A stretch of 64,000 nt of DNA from Hygrocybe punicea (taxonomy: Eukaryota; Basidiomycota; Agaricomycetes; Agaricales; Hygrophoraceae), in the NCBI GenBank assembly GCA_963556145.1, contig OY744461.1:3162001-3226000 (forward strand), given 5' to 3'. The notes beneath the pieces were generated by a model. The model did no database searches. It saw nothing but the letters and a program-made list of their open reading frames with translations, and was not told the origin of the DNA. Within the stretch, counting starts at the first letter, position 1. Each line of letters begins with the position of its first letter. Below are positions 1 through 11,919 of this stretch, one piece after another. Position numbers and translations under genes: made by a program.

Positions 1-1386
1 TCGCTATGGATATCCATCCTTTTCAATCCGGCACCGTGGTGCAAAATCTCTTCGCACCATTCGACAATACATTCTCAGTCGTCATCCCTTGATATTGTGT
101 CGCTCCGTGGTACGGCTGTCTTCCGTTCCTCACCGTGGATCCTTACGGCTTCAAGGCGCTTGTTCCTGTCAACCAATGGGTGTTACCCCGGCCCGCTCTC
201 ATTACATTCGTTCCAGGTCACGACGCTCGCATCCACGTCGAGGCTGGTTACGTTAATGCGACACCGCGATGAAATGCGACAGCGTCACGAATACCACATC
301 TTTCAAGATGTCTTCCTCCGGAAAAGGTGGAAACCCAACCGTCCAACAGGGCAGTATTGTATGGGGCAATGTTAGCAATCCGGATCCGTCGAAGATACCG
401 AGCGGTTTGACTTCCGCATGGTCTGTGACATTGGAGAGCGTTCCCGATGGCATACTAGCCATCCAATTCAACAATCCTGCTGCTGCAGTTGGCAATGCAA
501 CAAATGGAGTGCGTACTCCTTTTTTAGCTTGTATTGATTACAGAGCATAGACAACCTGATGATTCGGAAACGTTTTTCCACAAATGTCATGGTCTTTCCG
601 GAAAACGACTACAACTCGACCTGGTTGATTTAGCAATGGGAACTATACGTTTACACACAATGATTTCGGTGCGATATGTTTAAGTACGCCTAGAACTTTG
701 GCCGAAACTCGACCTCTTGGAACAACTAGGAGAATGTCACGTCCATTAGCCCTTCCGTGTTCCAGGACCTGGGAATTTCTGGGCGGATCAACATATCGTG
801 GTGCAATGTATCAAGTTTATCCTTTTTATTATTATTATCACGCGCTGACGAAACATGCAGACTGGAGTCACCTCGCCTTATTGACCTCTGCTGTTGTACA
901 TGCAGATCATGGATATTCTTGGGCACAGCGACGAGCACCGCAGTTCTTGGCCCGTGGTCCTTTCAAAAACTGGGGTTTCGATCAGGGAATCCCATCACTC
1001 ATGGTTCAGAATCCAGATGGTGAATGAGTGCTCGAGACCACGTCAACTTGGCCCACGTATGTCCGGCTCAACATCTGGGGTTTTGATGATTACTACTACG
1101 GTGATACCGATGGCGGTGGGTTTGGATCGTCTTCCCCCGAATACTACCGCTCCTAACTACCTCAAAATGTCGGCTCCCCCACATCCTCATCTGGCATGGA
1201 CCCTGCTCGCTGACGACAACACAATGGCTTGGTCTTTGGAGCCACGCACACAGTCATCAGTGGGCGTAATCATTTATGCGTTGCCTCCTCTATTCCCTTG
1301 ATCACCGGCACTTTGGCCGTCATCGTCTTCATGTGGTCATTCTATGGTAGCCAGCGAGCTGGTGAGCTCGTTCTTCGCGATAAATG
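1..1386 (+). pseudogene. alpha-1,3-glucan synthase fragment, frameshifted
   Basis: Fungal cell-wall alpha-1,3-glucan synthases (Ags/Mok) have an outer amylase-like part, one membrane span, an inner glycosyltransferase-5 domain and a multi-span end. This stretch matches only the middle. Pieces appear in order but in changing frames: IHPFQSGTVVQNLFAPFDN (about 19-75), DPYGFKALVPVNQW (about 138-180), CDSVTNTTSFKMSSSGKGG (about 274-330), HADHGYSWAQRRAPQFLARG then FKNWGFDQG (about 900-990), YVRLNIWGFDDYYYGDTDG (about 1058-1114), DRLPPNTTAPNYL (about 1126-1165), and the span region SIPLITGTLAVIVFMWSFYG (about 1288-1348), followed by a stop near 1386. At least two frameshifts (near 1115 and 1290) and several stops break it. 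The catalytic domains are absent on both sides, although the 5' side runs off the window. Family recognition is from memory of conserved segments. Confidence 0.82.
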
Positions 1387-1785
1387 GCTGTCATAGCAAC
1401 AGAGACACCCAACGCTGCATGTGCAGCTTGGGTGTTATTGTCGTCTTCGTCTGGAAGGGTTTGCAGCCAGAGGAAGACCTCGGACTCGGCGTCCATATCG
1501 ATGTGTCTAGCATTTGCCAGCTTCTATTACAAAATATTATACAACAGATGTTACGGTTTACAACTTGAAATAGTTTATTTTCGGTGAGTGGTACCAGTTA
1601 GTGTAAACTAGGGTTGAGATCGGAGATATGGATTTAAAAAATTCAGAAAATCTTACCGGAAGTGACCCAATATCTTGATTTGGATTTCAAGGAAGTATGT
1701 GTTGCCAACAATATTTTGCAATTTGCAATTATCCACTACTTGGCCTTGTATTAGAGTAATCACAATTACATGGCCAAGAAAATCA
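1387..1785. other. intergenic, nothing recognised
   Basis: AT-rich stretch between the broken glucan synthase fragment and the 3' end of the WD40 gene on the other strand. It may hold the 3' untranslated region or last exon of that gene. No repeat or RNA gene seen. Confidence 0.4.
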
Positions 1786-3577
1786 CTACCCAAAAAATAA
1801 TAATGATGCATATGAGGCATGCAGGGAGATGAAAGAAGCAACCGCCCTGAAGAAGGGGAAGAGGAAGAGGAAGAAATACCATACAGAAGAACAATATGAA
1901 TAGAGAATATAAAAGGTAGATATTATTGTGACGACAGCAATGAGGAACGTGCATGAATGAGCAACTGCTCTAGACTGTGGTTGTATCTGTAGTTTGAAGT
2001 TGAGATGGTTATATAGACATACATGCGGTAGGGTACATACCGTCATTGATTCCCAGATGAATATGTCCCCATCAACGGAACCGCCAACCAAAACAATTGC
2101 CTGCTTCCTGGAACAAGCCTGTGGCGGTTCAATCACCAAATACCCTGATGAATAATAAGTAGCCGCACCATCACTGCTTGAACCGCTGCTGAAATGGGTT
2201 GTAAGATTATCAACAGGGTAATTGCGGCGATGCAGCTTACAGCTTAAAGTGGGAGAATTGAGTCGCGCCATGATTTGACCAGTATCTTGTTTGTATATGC
2301 TAATTACCCCATCTGAACTGCCCGAGATGACGATTTTTCTGGCAACCAAGACGAAGCCAAGAGCTATGTTGTTGCAGGGGTCAACAGCTTGCGTGATTGA
2401 TAGCTGGTGTTCAAGAGTTGTTGCAGAATAGAGTTCTATACCATCGAACAAGTTTGTGAATGCATAAATATTGCGATCGCCGCTCAGAGCGGAAAGACCA
2501 CTGAACACTACTGTCAGATAAGAAGTGAAGGAAAAGTGGCACTGACATGCGGCGGTTGATGGCCACAGCTTTCACTGTTTGCCATGGATGTATCTGAAAG
2601 ATAGCCCTGATCCGCAAAGATATTAACATCATAGTACAAGTTCACGAGAAGGAAAAAGGTTACAATTGACTATTTGTTCCGTGGATATCATCCTCGACAA
2701 ATGACACGAGGGCAGTCCCAGTTTCGGATAGAAAATGAACAGATCTGGCATGCATGACATTCGGTGAATTGTTGCAAGGGGTTGTCAAGTATTCCGGAGT
2801 TGGAAGGTCAGTAATAGAGAAACTTGTCTCGCCATTGCACGGAAATGACTTGATGAACCACATGCACGTAAGCCGCCCACTGATTATTGCAACGTTGTTG
2901 TCTGCAAAGTCTAGATGCATGTAATCAACTGGGCTAGATGCGTAGCCCTTGAAAGCCAATTTTAATTCACCCTGTTGACGTTACGGGAGTCATCACCCAT
3001 ATCACTACATTGTTAAACTTGCAAAGCTTCACCTCCTGAACACGAAAGAGTGAGACAGAGCCATCCGACACTCCCACAAGCACCGATGGGAGACCTCTGA
3101 TATGGATCCAACAGATTGCGAGAATATGTCCGGTAAGTCGCAGTGATTGCCTGAGATTTCCAGAAGAGACAGCCCAGACCCTCAAGCAACCATCGGTACC
3201 TCAAGGATCTCGACATCAATTCTAGCAGATGCATGCCAGTGAACGCAAGATGCTTACCACCGCTCAGAAGTACGACACCATCTGGTGATAAACAGACCAT
3301 ATTCATGGGTCCACTTCCCACGGACGGCAGATGGCGCAAGCGGAAGAACAGGGATTTGTGCTCCATGGGCAAGTAACATGAGTGGCGGGCTGAGTCATGG
3401 TGCCCATTGTCTTTCACCTTTCATGCCTAGGTACAAAGATATGTGGGACCGGATATTATTTGATCGTGCACCTGAATCTTCCAAACACATCCAATGCCAA
3501 GAGTCCCAGTCCTCAGAAAGCCCAGTCGTGGTACCGTTATGCACCAAATGGTTCCATGGGAGTGTCTTCAAAAGCAA
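1786..3577 (-). CDS. WD40-repeat protein, several introns
   Basis: Minus-strand exons encode beta-propeller-like repeats. Reading 5' to 3' on the minus strand: an exon near 3420-3250 with NMVCLSPDGVVLLSGG, then an intron, then GTDGCLRVWAVSSG and ILVGVSDGSVSLFRVQE-like sequence near 3200-3040, then an exon from about 2960 to 2670, a short exon with AIFQIHPWQTVKAVAINR near 2610-2550, and a long exon with SGDRNIYAF, VISGSSDGVISIYKQDTG and VGGSVDGDIFIWES (about 2490-2045). The SxDGxIxIW-type motifs are typical WD40 strands. The intron of about 46 bp after AINRR (gtcagt...ttcag) restores frame. The start codon and the last exon are unresolved: the frame after WESMT either runs on through a hydrophobic stretch to about 1786 or is spliced at gtatgt. 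The family member is not identified; an Ipi3-like or other propeller protein is possible. Confidence 0.6.
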
Positions 3578-3689
3578 TAGCCGTAGTATGGCAATCCGGG
3601 GTAAGATTGAACTCAGCTTTCCTTAGTGTTATGGCCGGACTCCAGATACTGTACGAAGATATGTAGTATATATAATAACAACTACTTAT

Positions 3690-5080
3690 AATAATTAGTT
3701 GACGAGGCCAATACGACGGATGAACAGACGGGAGGGTGCGAGTAGTGAACTTCATGGGTAACCCTCGGATCTCTCTTATTTGCCAGCCCACACGACCTCG
3801 TGACACCGGATGCACGTCAATTGACGTGTCGCTGTGTGTTCGCGAGGTGGAACGGGCTGGCCTGGCATGGTGCGCCGATCCAGACGCGTTGACGGGCGGG
3901 TGGAGGCTGCGTCGTTGGATGCGTGGGCCGTACTTGACACCGTTGCCATCATCACTCACAGGCATACGCGCTCATCATCGTCGTCGTTGTGCACGACTAT
4001 TTTACTCTCCCGCCATCTTTTCTTGCGGATTTTTTTACATATCACATATATATTGCCCTACATGCCGTATGTAGACTAATATACATGAAAATAAACCAAA
4101 TAAAAGAGAAATAAAAGAAATAAAAATAATGATACATCGATGAACCGGTGGGTACTCACTTTCGCAGAGGCGCCGGATGGGGTCTAAACTTGATGGTGAA
4201 GGGTACTGAAGGGTGGGTGATGAGAGGGATGGACACTGGGGGGCGGGGAAGGGTGCATGGAGAGGGGGGTGGCATGGGTGGCCAGGAAGGGGCCAGGAAG
4301 CGAGACGGATGGTGGAAAAGCGAGGGGGTGGGTAGGGGAGGGCTCCCGGCCAAGAACGAGCGGCGGGAAGGGGTAAGTACGTGGGGGAAAAGCAGGAGGG
4401 GGATGGGTACTCACCTGTACCATTAGGGGCCCCCCACGGCCCTCCCAATATCCCACCTTCAATGAAGCAAGTAGGGACGTCACCTCAGATGGCCCCATCG
4501 TCCATTCCATGGTTTTCGCGGTCCAGATAGGTCGCACCATTGAGTTGCACGAGGGTGGCGACTAGGGCGGTTGCAATGGTGATATCTCGACGACACCGCT
4601 GCCGTTAACCACACCATCGCCGGTGGTGACCCTCCATGTTGCCTTCGTCGTGTTCGTTGCTGTGCGCCAAGCCCTCCGCCGCTGGTTTCGACGTTCGAGG
4701 TCGTTGGTTGAAAAAGTCGGGCACGCTCCTGCGCGGCTTTGAGGACGTCCGGGGTGGTGGTCTCTGCGTCAATCGTCGCCGTCGTCGTCCTCCTCCTCGT
4801 TTCCATCGTTGTTGAGGTGTTGAGGTGGTGGGGAGTGGGAGTGTGGCGGGAGGCGAGTTGGGAGGTGAATGGGTGGTGGAAAAGCACATGTGATTGAGGG
4901 GTTGCCCTTTGGGAGTGATCCAGTCAATGACGACACCCTTCAAACTTTCCGTATCATCGGATCTCGCACTGGAGACCCCCTTTTGAATCTATATGTTGAT
5001 GGATTGGGAGAGTGGATTAGACTTTTGACTGTGCATGTGGGTCGAAGCTCAACCTACCAAATCGGCAATTAGACGAACTT
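3690..5080. other. gene-free, GC-rich and purine-skewed stretch
   Basis: No convincing gene. The minus strand has proline/serine/histidine-rich open frames (about 4156-4940) without domains, which I read as a consequence of the G-rich plus strand. A 16-bp perfect palindrome, cacgtcaattgacgtg, lies at about 3813-3828, flanked by ctcgtga and ttcgcgag. A related arrangement recurs near 25714-25765 inside a hAT-type element, so this region may contain an old mobile-element remnant. Confidence 0.4.
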
Positions 5081-5329
5081 TTTTTCTGAGCTCGCCAAAA
5101 GGCGCTGTGCTAGGCCTTGTGCTGTGCTAGGGAGTTACTTACAGTATGGGAGCTGTTCGCTTCTGACAAACTTCTGCTGGTTGGCAGACGCTACTTTCCA
5201 TTCTGATGGGAGAAGTAAAATGAGATGATTATTTTCAATGATTAAAGAGAAGGAACACACTTGCGATACGCAACAAAAATAAGACGTTCTGGAGGGCGGA
5301 GATGGCAACGTTCCTAAAGTTACCAGCCA

Positions 5330-6575
5330 GGGGTGGTCGAAAACGGGGCGGGACGGGGTGATTTGGTGGATGAAAACGTGGGGTGGTGCTGGTTGGGCAG
5401 AAAGCTGGAACGCACGGCTTTGAGACCCCCCGGTTGCTCGTTCTCAACATCAACGAGGCGCAGGGGGTGGAGATTGGGCGGGGGTGGTCGAAAACGGGGC
5501 GGGACGGGGTGATTTGGTGGCTGAAAACGGGTGGTGGTGGTGGTTGGGCAGAGAGCCGGAACGTGCAGTCTTGAGACAGCCCGGCCGCTCGTTTGCAACG
5601 GGAACGAGTTGTGGGGGTGGAGACTGGCCGGGAGTGGTCGAAAACGGGGTGGGACGGGGTGATTTGGTGGCTAAAAATGGGGGGTGGTGCTGGTTGGGCA
5701 GCAAGCCGGAATGCGAGGTCCTACCACCCCCCGACTGCTCGTTCTCAATGCGAACGAGGTGCGTGGGGTGGAGACTGGGCGGGGGTGCTCGAAAACGGGC
5801 CGGGACAGGGTGATTTGGTGCATGAAAACAGGGGGTGGTGCTTGGTGGGCAGAGAACCGGAACACGCAGCTTTGAGACCCCCCGGCCGCTCGTTCTCAAC
5901 GTGAACGAGGTGCGGGGGGTGTAGACTGGGTGTGGGTGGTCGAAAACGGGGCGGGACGGGGTGATTTGGTGGATGAAAATGGGGGGTGGTGCTGGTTGGG
6001 CAGAAAGCCGGAACGCGAGATATTGACACCCCCCAACCGCTCGTTCTCAATGGAAACGAGGTGCGGGGGGTGGAGACTGGCTGGGGATGGTCGAAAACCG
6101 AGCTGGACGGGGTGATTTGGTGCATGAAAACGGGGGGTGCTGCTTGTTGGGCAGAAAGCCGGAATGCGAGATATTGACACCCCCCAACTGCTCGTTCTCA
6201 ACGGGAATGAGGTGCGGGGGGTGGAGACTGGCCAGGGATGGTCGAAAACTGAGCTGGACGGGGTGATTGGGTGGATGAAAACGGGGGGTGCTGCTGGTTG
6301 GGCAGAAAGCTGGAACGTGAGGTCCTACAACCCCCCAACTGCTCGTTCTCAATGGGAATGAGGTGCGGGGGGTGGAGACTGGCCGGGGGTGGTTGAAAAC
6401 GGGGCGGGATGGGGTGTCCTGGTTCTGGGGTGGTGGTGGTTGCGCAGCCAGCCAGGGCGCGAGGTACTGACACCCCCCGACCGTTCATTTTCAACAGGAA
6501 CGAGGTGCGGGGGGTGTAGACTGTAGACTGGCCAGGGGTGGTCGAAAACGGGGCGAGGCTAAGTGTCCTGGATGA
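5330..6575. repeat. 151-bp tandem repeat (minisatellite), about 8 copies
   Basis: The anchor gtcgaaaacgggg (with variants) recurs at 5336, 5487, 5637, 5788, 5939, 6090, 6241, 6392 and 6541, giving spacings of 151, 150, 151, 151, 151, 151, 151 and 149. Each unit has a G-rich plus strand with ggacggggtgatttggtg, gttgggcagaaagc, a run of five or six C, gctcgttctcaa and aggtgcggggggtggagac. The open frames across it are repeats of the same noncoding unit in all frames. Units differ by scattered substitutions, mostly transitions. Confidence 0.93.
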
Positions 6576-6613
6576 AGACAATGGACTATCATTTGTTTTT
6601 CCCACAGCTACAA

Positions 6614-6773
6614 AAGATTTCACACGGCTTATAAAAATAAGTTCACACGGCTTGTAAAATCAGCGCTAGCCATACAACGATTCCCTTAACGGACGCAAGA
6701 TTTCACACGGCTTATAAAAATAAGTTCTCACGGCTTGTAAAATCAGCGCTAGCCATACAACGATTCCCTTAAC
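6614..6773. repeat. 77-bp direct duplication
   Basis: The segment aagatttcacacggcttata... to ...cgattcccttaac occurs at 6614-6690 and again at 6697-6773, separated by six bases, with one substitution (ttcacac versus ttctcac). It directly follows the 151-bp array. Nothing coding is seen in it. Confidence 0.9.
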
Positions 6774-7639
6774 ATATTGAGTTACAAAATGAGAGAATGA
6801 GTGTGGTTTGCTACGAAGAGCCAGAAAAGGTGGATAGAGGAGAGGAGGATGAGGAGGATGAGGAGGAAGTAGAAGAACAAGAAAAAAACACAACAACAAG
6901 CTGGGTGAGAGCTAAGCATCACCAGGGAGAGAATGAAAGAGCAAGGACACAAGCTGAGAGAGATTTCATGACTGACACTAGATGATCATGATCTTGAGGA
7001 TAATTATCCACTGGATCATAAATCTGCAGGATCATTGGACCAGTATTGGTTGGGTACTGGGCACATACTGGACATGTACTGGGCATGTACTTGACCAGTA
7101 CTGGTTATTAGATTTCTAACATCTAAAAATTAAAATTTATTTACATATTTATGTACACAGAAATCAGTACTCAAATATAATATTCTCTGCCACATTTATA
7201 GGATATTTCTGGGATGCAGAAGAGGAATACAAATAAAAAATTTATTGTTACCAGAAATTGAAATTTATAAAGGATACAAATAGGATGAAAAATATTAAAT
7301 AGGTAAACTACAATAATTTCTAATTTCATTGTAGTTTTGGAACATGAGAAAAGGGGGAAAAATGAATTATTTTAAGATTTTCCAAAGAGAATATTTGAAT
7401 ATACATAATTTGGACCCAAAATATCTTTTTTTACAATTGTTGAAATTATATATTTCAAAACATCTTTTAGAGACCTCCAAATTAGTTATTTATTTATATA
7501 TTTGAAATGTATTTATGCGGTCCTGAAATTACTTTATGCGTGTAGTGTGAGATATTGTGCATTTCCAAAATAATTATTTTGTTATTTTGTTATTCTCTGT
7601 GCTTTTAATAATTCCATTTCATTATATTACAAGAAAATG
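6774..7639. other. AT-rich gene-free stretch
   Basis: A short acidic open frame (6797-6985, about 62 codons, rich in Glu and Asp) resembles an acidic tail but has no recognisable domain. Around 7030-7110 there are small repeats of the type gtactggnca. From 7110 to 7640 the sequence is strongly AT-rich with no gene, RNA or inverted repeat that I could recognise. Confidence 0.4.
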
Positions 7640-8535
7640 GTTAACTGCCCACTGGCAACTGCCAGAAGAAAGTGAACTGCACCCCCTAGCAATTGCATGG
7701 GAATAGTTAACTATGCCCCTGGCAACTGCCAGAAGAAACTGGCCATTCAGTAGCTACTGCTCTGAGTTAAACTGGGGGTCCAGCAACTGCTACACCTGGT
7801 TAAACTGGAGGTACAGTAGCTGCTGCTCCAAGTTAAACTGACCATCCAGCAGCTACTGCTATGAGTTAAACTGGATGTCCAGCAAGTGCTGTATCTGGTT
7901 AAACTGAGCAATCAGTAGCAACTGCTCTGAGTTAAACTAGACATCCAGCAAATGCTGCACCTGGTTAAACTGAGGGTACAGCAACTGCTGCACATGGTTA
8001 AACTGACCATCCAGTAGCTACTGCTCCAAGTTAAACAGGGGGTCCAGCAACTGCTGCACCTGGTTAAACTGACCATCCAGCAGCTATTGCTATGAGTTAA
8101 ACTGGATGTCCAGCAAGTGCTGTATCTGGTTAAACTGAGAAATCAGTAGCAACTACTCCGAGTTAAACTAGACATCCAGCAAATGCTGCACCTGGTTAAA
8201 CTGAGCACACAGTAGCTGCTGTTCTCAGTTAAATTCATGGTCCAGCAAGTACTGCTTTCAGTTTAACTGCCAATGCAGTAAATAGTGCACACAGTTTAAC
8301 TAAGCTCACAGTAACAACTGGGCTGGGTTTAACTGAGCTTTACAGTGAACTGTAGGCCTTAGCACTGCTGTCTAAAGTTTAACTGAACCTACCAGTAATT
8401 GCTAGGCCGAGTTTAACTGTATCGCAGCAGGCACTGTCTGGGAGTTTAACTTAAGCCCCAGCTACTAGTGCAGATAGTACACCTAACTTTCATACCTTAA
8501 CTGGGGTTGAGTTTAACTAAAACCCCCTGGACTAT
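7640..8535. repeat. 33-bp tandem repeat (minisatellite), about 25 units
   Basis: gttaaact recurs with exact 33-base spacing (for example 7766, 7799, 7832, 7865, 7898). Between anchors the unit alternates between forms such as gtccagcaactgctgcacct and ccatccagcagctactgct, suggesting a two-unit higher-order repeat. Towards 8230-8530 the anchor becomes gtttaact and spacing loosens. Although 33 is a multiple of three, tag and taa stops occur in the units, so it is not a coding repeat. It abuts the left edge of the old F1 element. Confidence 0.9.
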
Positions 8536-8744
8536 TGCCATGGGGAAGGATTCTCCCCCATGGAGCTGAACAATAACAGTCAGGTGAGATTCGAAACCGA
8601 GACAGTGAACGTTGTGTCTGGGGCAAAACGGTGGCAGTTCACGTGGGTCATGGAGAGCAGAGATCAATGTTGGTGGGTGAGCGGATGAGTCGGGTGTATG
8701 GGGAATGAGTGTAGTGGTGCATCAGGGCGGGAGCAGGTATGGTG

Positions 8745-8850
8745 GGTTCATAAGCAGATGTGTCGGGTTCATAAGCGGATGTGTCAGGTTCATAAGCGGA
8801 TGTGTCGGGTTTGTAAGTGGATGTGTCAGGTTTGTAAGCATGTTTGTTGG
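8745..8850. repeat. 21-bp tandem repeat in F1-old
   Basis: About five units of gttcataagcggatgtgtcgg and variants. It corresponds to the 21-bp units gttcgtaagcgggtgcggcgg at 13961-14060 in F1-young. Most differences are C to T or G to A at CpG. Confidence 0.85.
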
Positions 8851-9224
8851 GTGCGATGGATTCATAAGCGTGTGTGTTGGGTATGTCGGGTGGATTATGC
8901 GGGTGCCGGGTGTGTTGGGAATGAGTGTATTCTTTTATCTTTCTTTTATCTCTGACATTTTTCTTTCTTTTTATTTATTTAATCTATTCATGTATATAAT
9001 TCTTATGCCGATGAACGGTGTTGGGGTTTTTGTAGGGTTGGGTTGAGTGGGTATGGGGGTGCGAAGGTGGCGGATATGGGTTGTGAAACCGGAACCGGGA
9101 CTGGATGCCACGGGATCGTTGGGAGTCGGGAACGTGTCCGGGTTCATAGTCAGGTGTTTGCTTTGTTGAAATGCGGTGGTGGCTATGTCGAGAATGGGTT
9201 GTCGGGTGTGGGGACTAAGAATGG

Positions 9225-10017
9225 TGTAGAGGGTCCTCGACCCTCTGAGGCTGTAAACTCGATATCTCATGAATCTGCTGGAACCCGACGTCTCTAGCAA
9301 TCCATGCTGGAACCCGACACAACCCAATGCAACCCAATGCATACCAACTAGCACGGCCGCTCACGTACCTGGTTGGTCCACCTCCTAAAGTCACAGAACT
9401 TCAAATGTCGAAGATAGATCTCATTGGACTGGGATCCCGACATCGGACTTGCCTTATTCGCGCCTAGTGTCTCCCTTATGGAGATATAGTAAAGTATATT
9501 ACATCTTTTATGGGTTTTTATATCTTCCACCCATTTTCCCTGTCATGGTCACCTCGCAACCCTCGTCCTACTTCTCCATTTTTATTCCCCTTTGTTTTCT
9601 CTCATTGGCTGAGGACTCTCATCCAAATCTAGGTACAGAAATTTGTAGTATAAAAATGGTGCCCAAGTGCTGTCTCTGGATAAGAAATCAGTTCCCCCGT
9701 TTCCTCTCTCTGAGAATTAGTCTCTCAGTAAAACCCATCGCACACATTACTCGTCGGTTTCCTCGACGCTCTCCCTGTCGTTCTACCGTCTTTATCTCTA
9801 TGTCCCTCGTCACCCGACACCAAACCCGCCATACCTGACATTGTCGGCTTCATCAGCTTAGATCGGCTTCGCTTGTTTTAGTAGTTTTACTCAGCAGCTC
9901 TCTACTCTTTCCTTCTTATCATCTCACTGAAGCTTGTTAGACTATTCCTAGTCACTTCTACGCTGACACCCCAGGCTAGGATTACAGTTCCGCAGCCACC
10001 CCGACCTCGCCACTACA
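9225..10017 (+). mobile_element. solo LTR of family FA
   Basis: Starts tgtagagggtcctcgaccct and ends cctcgccactaca. It closely resembles the 5' LTR at 60141-60934. Flanks atgg (9221-9224) and atgg (10018-10021) are a 4-bp target duplication, and outside them the F1-old interior continues, so this is an insertion into F1-old. No internal sequence or second LTR is present, as expected after LTR-LTR recombination. Confidence 0.9.
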
Positions 10018-11919
10018 ATGGGCGTCGGGTCTAATGGCGGGTTCATATAGTGATGACATTGGGCCTTGTTAAATTGCAGATGGGTGCAGCATGGACACTG
10101 AAGGGCGTTCAGTCGTGCTTCAGGTGCCATTGACATGTTTTGGGGCGTTCCAGGTGGTGGATCCAACAATGGAAGTGTCTTGACTAGCAGAAGGACTCGA
10201 ATTTGGGGTGACGGAGGTGAACATGGGACTGCGTGGGGTCGACTGTGGTTACGTGGGGCCATTCGAGGTGGCAAAAGGTTGAGGGAGTGGGAAACGGGTG
10301 GTCAGGTGTGGCGGTACAGGATAGGATGACATTGGGCGATGGAGGCGGATGACTTGGGCGGATATGACGGGACGTGGCATTGCGTGACATGGATCGTGGT
10401 TGCGTGAGGTCGTTCGAGGATGCTGGAGTTCAGGGAAGTGGTAAATGAGTGGTCAAGTTGGTGGTATGGCATAGGGCAAGTTTTTGATGCAGAGGTCGAC
10501 GGCATGGGCGAATGGGGTGAAATATGGGACTGTGTGATGTGGCTTGTGGATCTGTGGAGCTGTACGAGGTGGTTTGTGGTAACATGGGGTCGTACGAGGC
10601 TGCGGGAGGTCAGGGTATGCGGGAAACAGGTGGTCAGGGGTGGGGTCGACGAGGGGTGACGTGGTGGCTTGCATGGGACAAAGAGGGTTGAGGGCGGACT
10701 CGTTTGGGATTGATGAGGGCCATGCTGAGGTGCGGGGGCATGAACATGGGTGTGGGAGGTGGTTGTACACGGTGGTTGTTGGTGCTGGGTCTGGGAACGC
10801 AGGTATGAGGCAGCATGGCATGATGCCTGAACACGACGGGGGTCGGGTAGTACAGGCTCATGAGGGACGATGTGGCATGCTGGGAACTGGTATGAGGCGG
10901 CGGGTGGTCCAACGAAGACGTGAGTGGCCGGGGATGTCATATAGGTGGGTGCACGAGGCGGGTTGATGTGGGACACGCATGGAGGCTCAATAATGGCGAG
11001 GACGGCTGGTACAGACTTGCGAGGGACGCTGTGGGGTTGTGGGAGGTTGTACGAAGCGGCGGGTGGTTCAACGAATATGTGAGCGGCCGGGGATGTCGAG
11101 TACGCGGGCACGAGGAGGATGACATGGCAATGGTGTAGGGCATCGATAATGACGAAGATGGCAAGTGATGGCTCGTGACTGGCATCGTGGGGTCATAGGA
11201 AGTGAGGCGAGGTGACGGGGAGGTCCAACGAGGGCATGCACAGCCAGCGATGTCGACTTGGCTGGGACACCAAGCAGGATGATGTGGCACGATGTTGAGG
11301 GCTTGAACGCGGCAAGGGCTGCTTGCCTGGATGTCGAAGGCGAGTGTGTAGACATAAATGGGAGCAATTCAGGCATGAAACATGAGGGTGGATGAGGGGA
11401 CATGTCGAAAGCGGTGTTTGCTGGACAATGACGTGGGTTTCTGGTCATGGCATGGGCATAGACAGTGGGAATACCTAGGTTGTATCTGGGGCGATGGCGA
11501 GTCCATAGATGCGAACACGGGGTGATCGGGCGTGAAACAGGGGTGGACATGCTGGGGCTGGTTGAGAACAGAGTTTGCTGGCCACTGACGTGGTGTTCTG
11601 GTAACTGCATGGGTCCATACGCTGGGGATGGGTCCGGGCTTGAATCCGGAGACGATGATGAGGCCATAGACATGAGTGGCTGACGTAACGGGGACGAAAC
11701 AGTGGGCATGGGCTGGGATGCGTGGAATATCATGTTTGCTGGGCGCCGGCGTGGTTTTCTGCGGACAGCTCAAGTTCAAAAGGTGGGGAGAGGTCCGGGC
11801 TGGCCTCTGGGGACAATGGTGAGTCCATAGACGAGGACGACGGTGAGTCCATAGATGAGGACAGTGGGCCAAACGGGGGTCAAACAGGAGTGGATACGGT
11901 TGGACGCGTCGAAAACCGC
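10018..11919 (-). pseudogene. F1-old Pro/His-rich repeat region
   Basis: Interior of F1-old between the solo FA LTR and the young insertion. The minus-strand frame 11111-10302 holds degraded 53-residue repeats (STSPAAHIFVEPPAASY, then TSPATHVFVGPPAASY), and other frames hold further pieces, so the coding potential is broken. The plus strand carries no plausible gene. Confidence 0.6.

Noticed and set aside
4156..4943. Pro-rich minus-strand frames as genes
   Set aside because: Composition follows the G-rich plus strand. No domain, no intron signals that help.
5400..6350. Series of overlapping 60-150 codon frames as repeated genes
   Set aside because: They arise from the 151-bp repeat read in every frame; the period is not a multiple of three.
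7640..8535. CRISPR-like array
   Set aside because: Units are contiguous 33-mers with no unique spacers, in a fungal genome.
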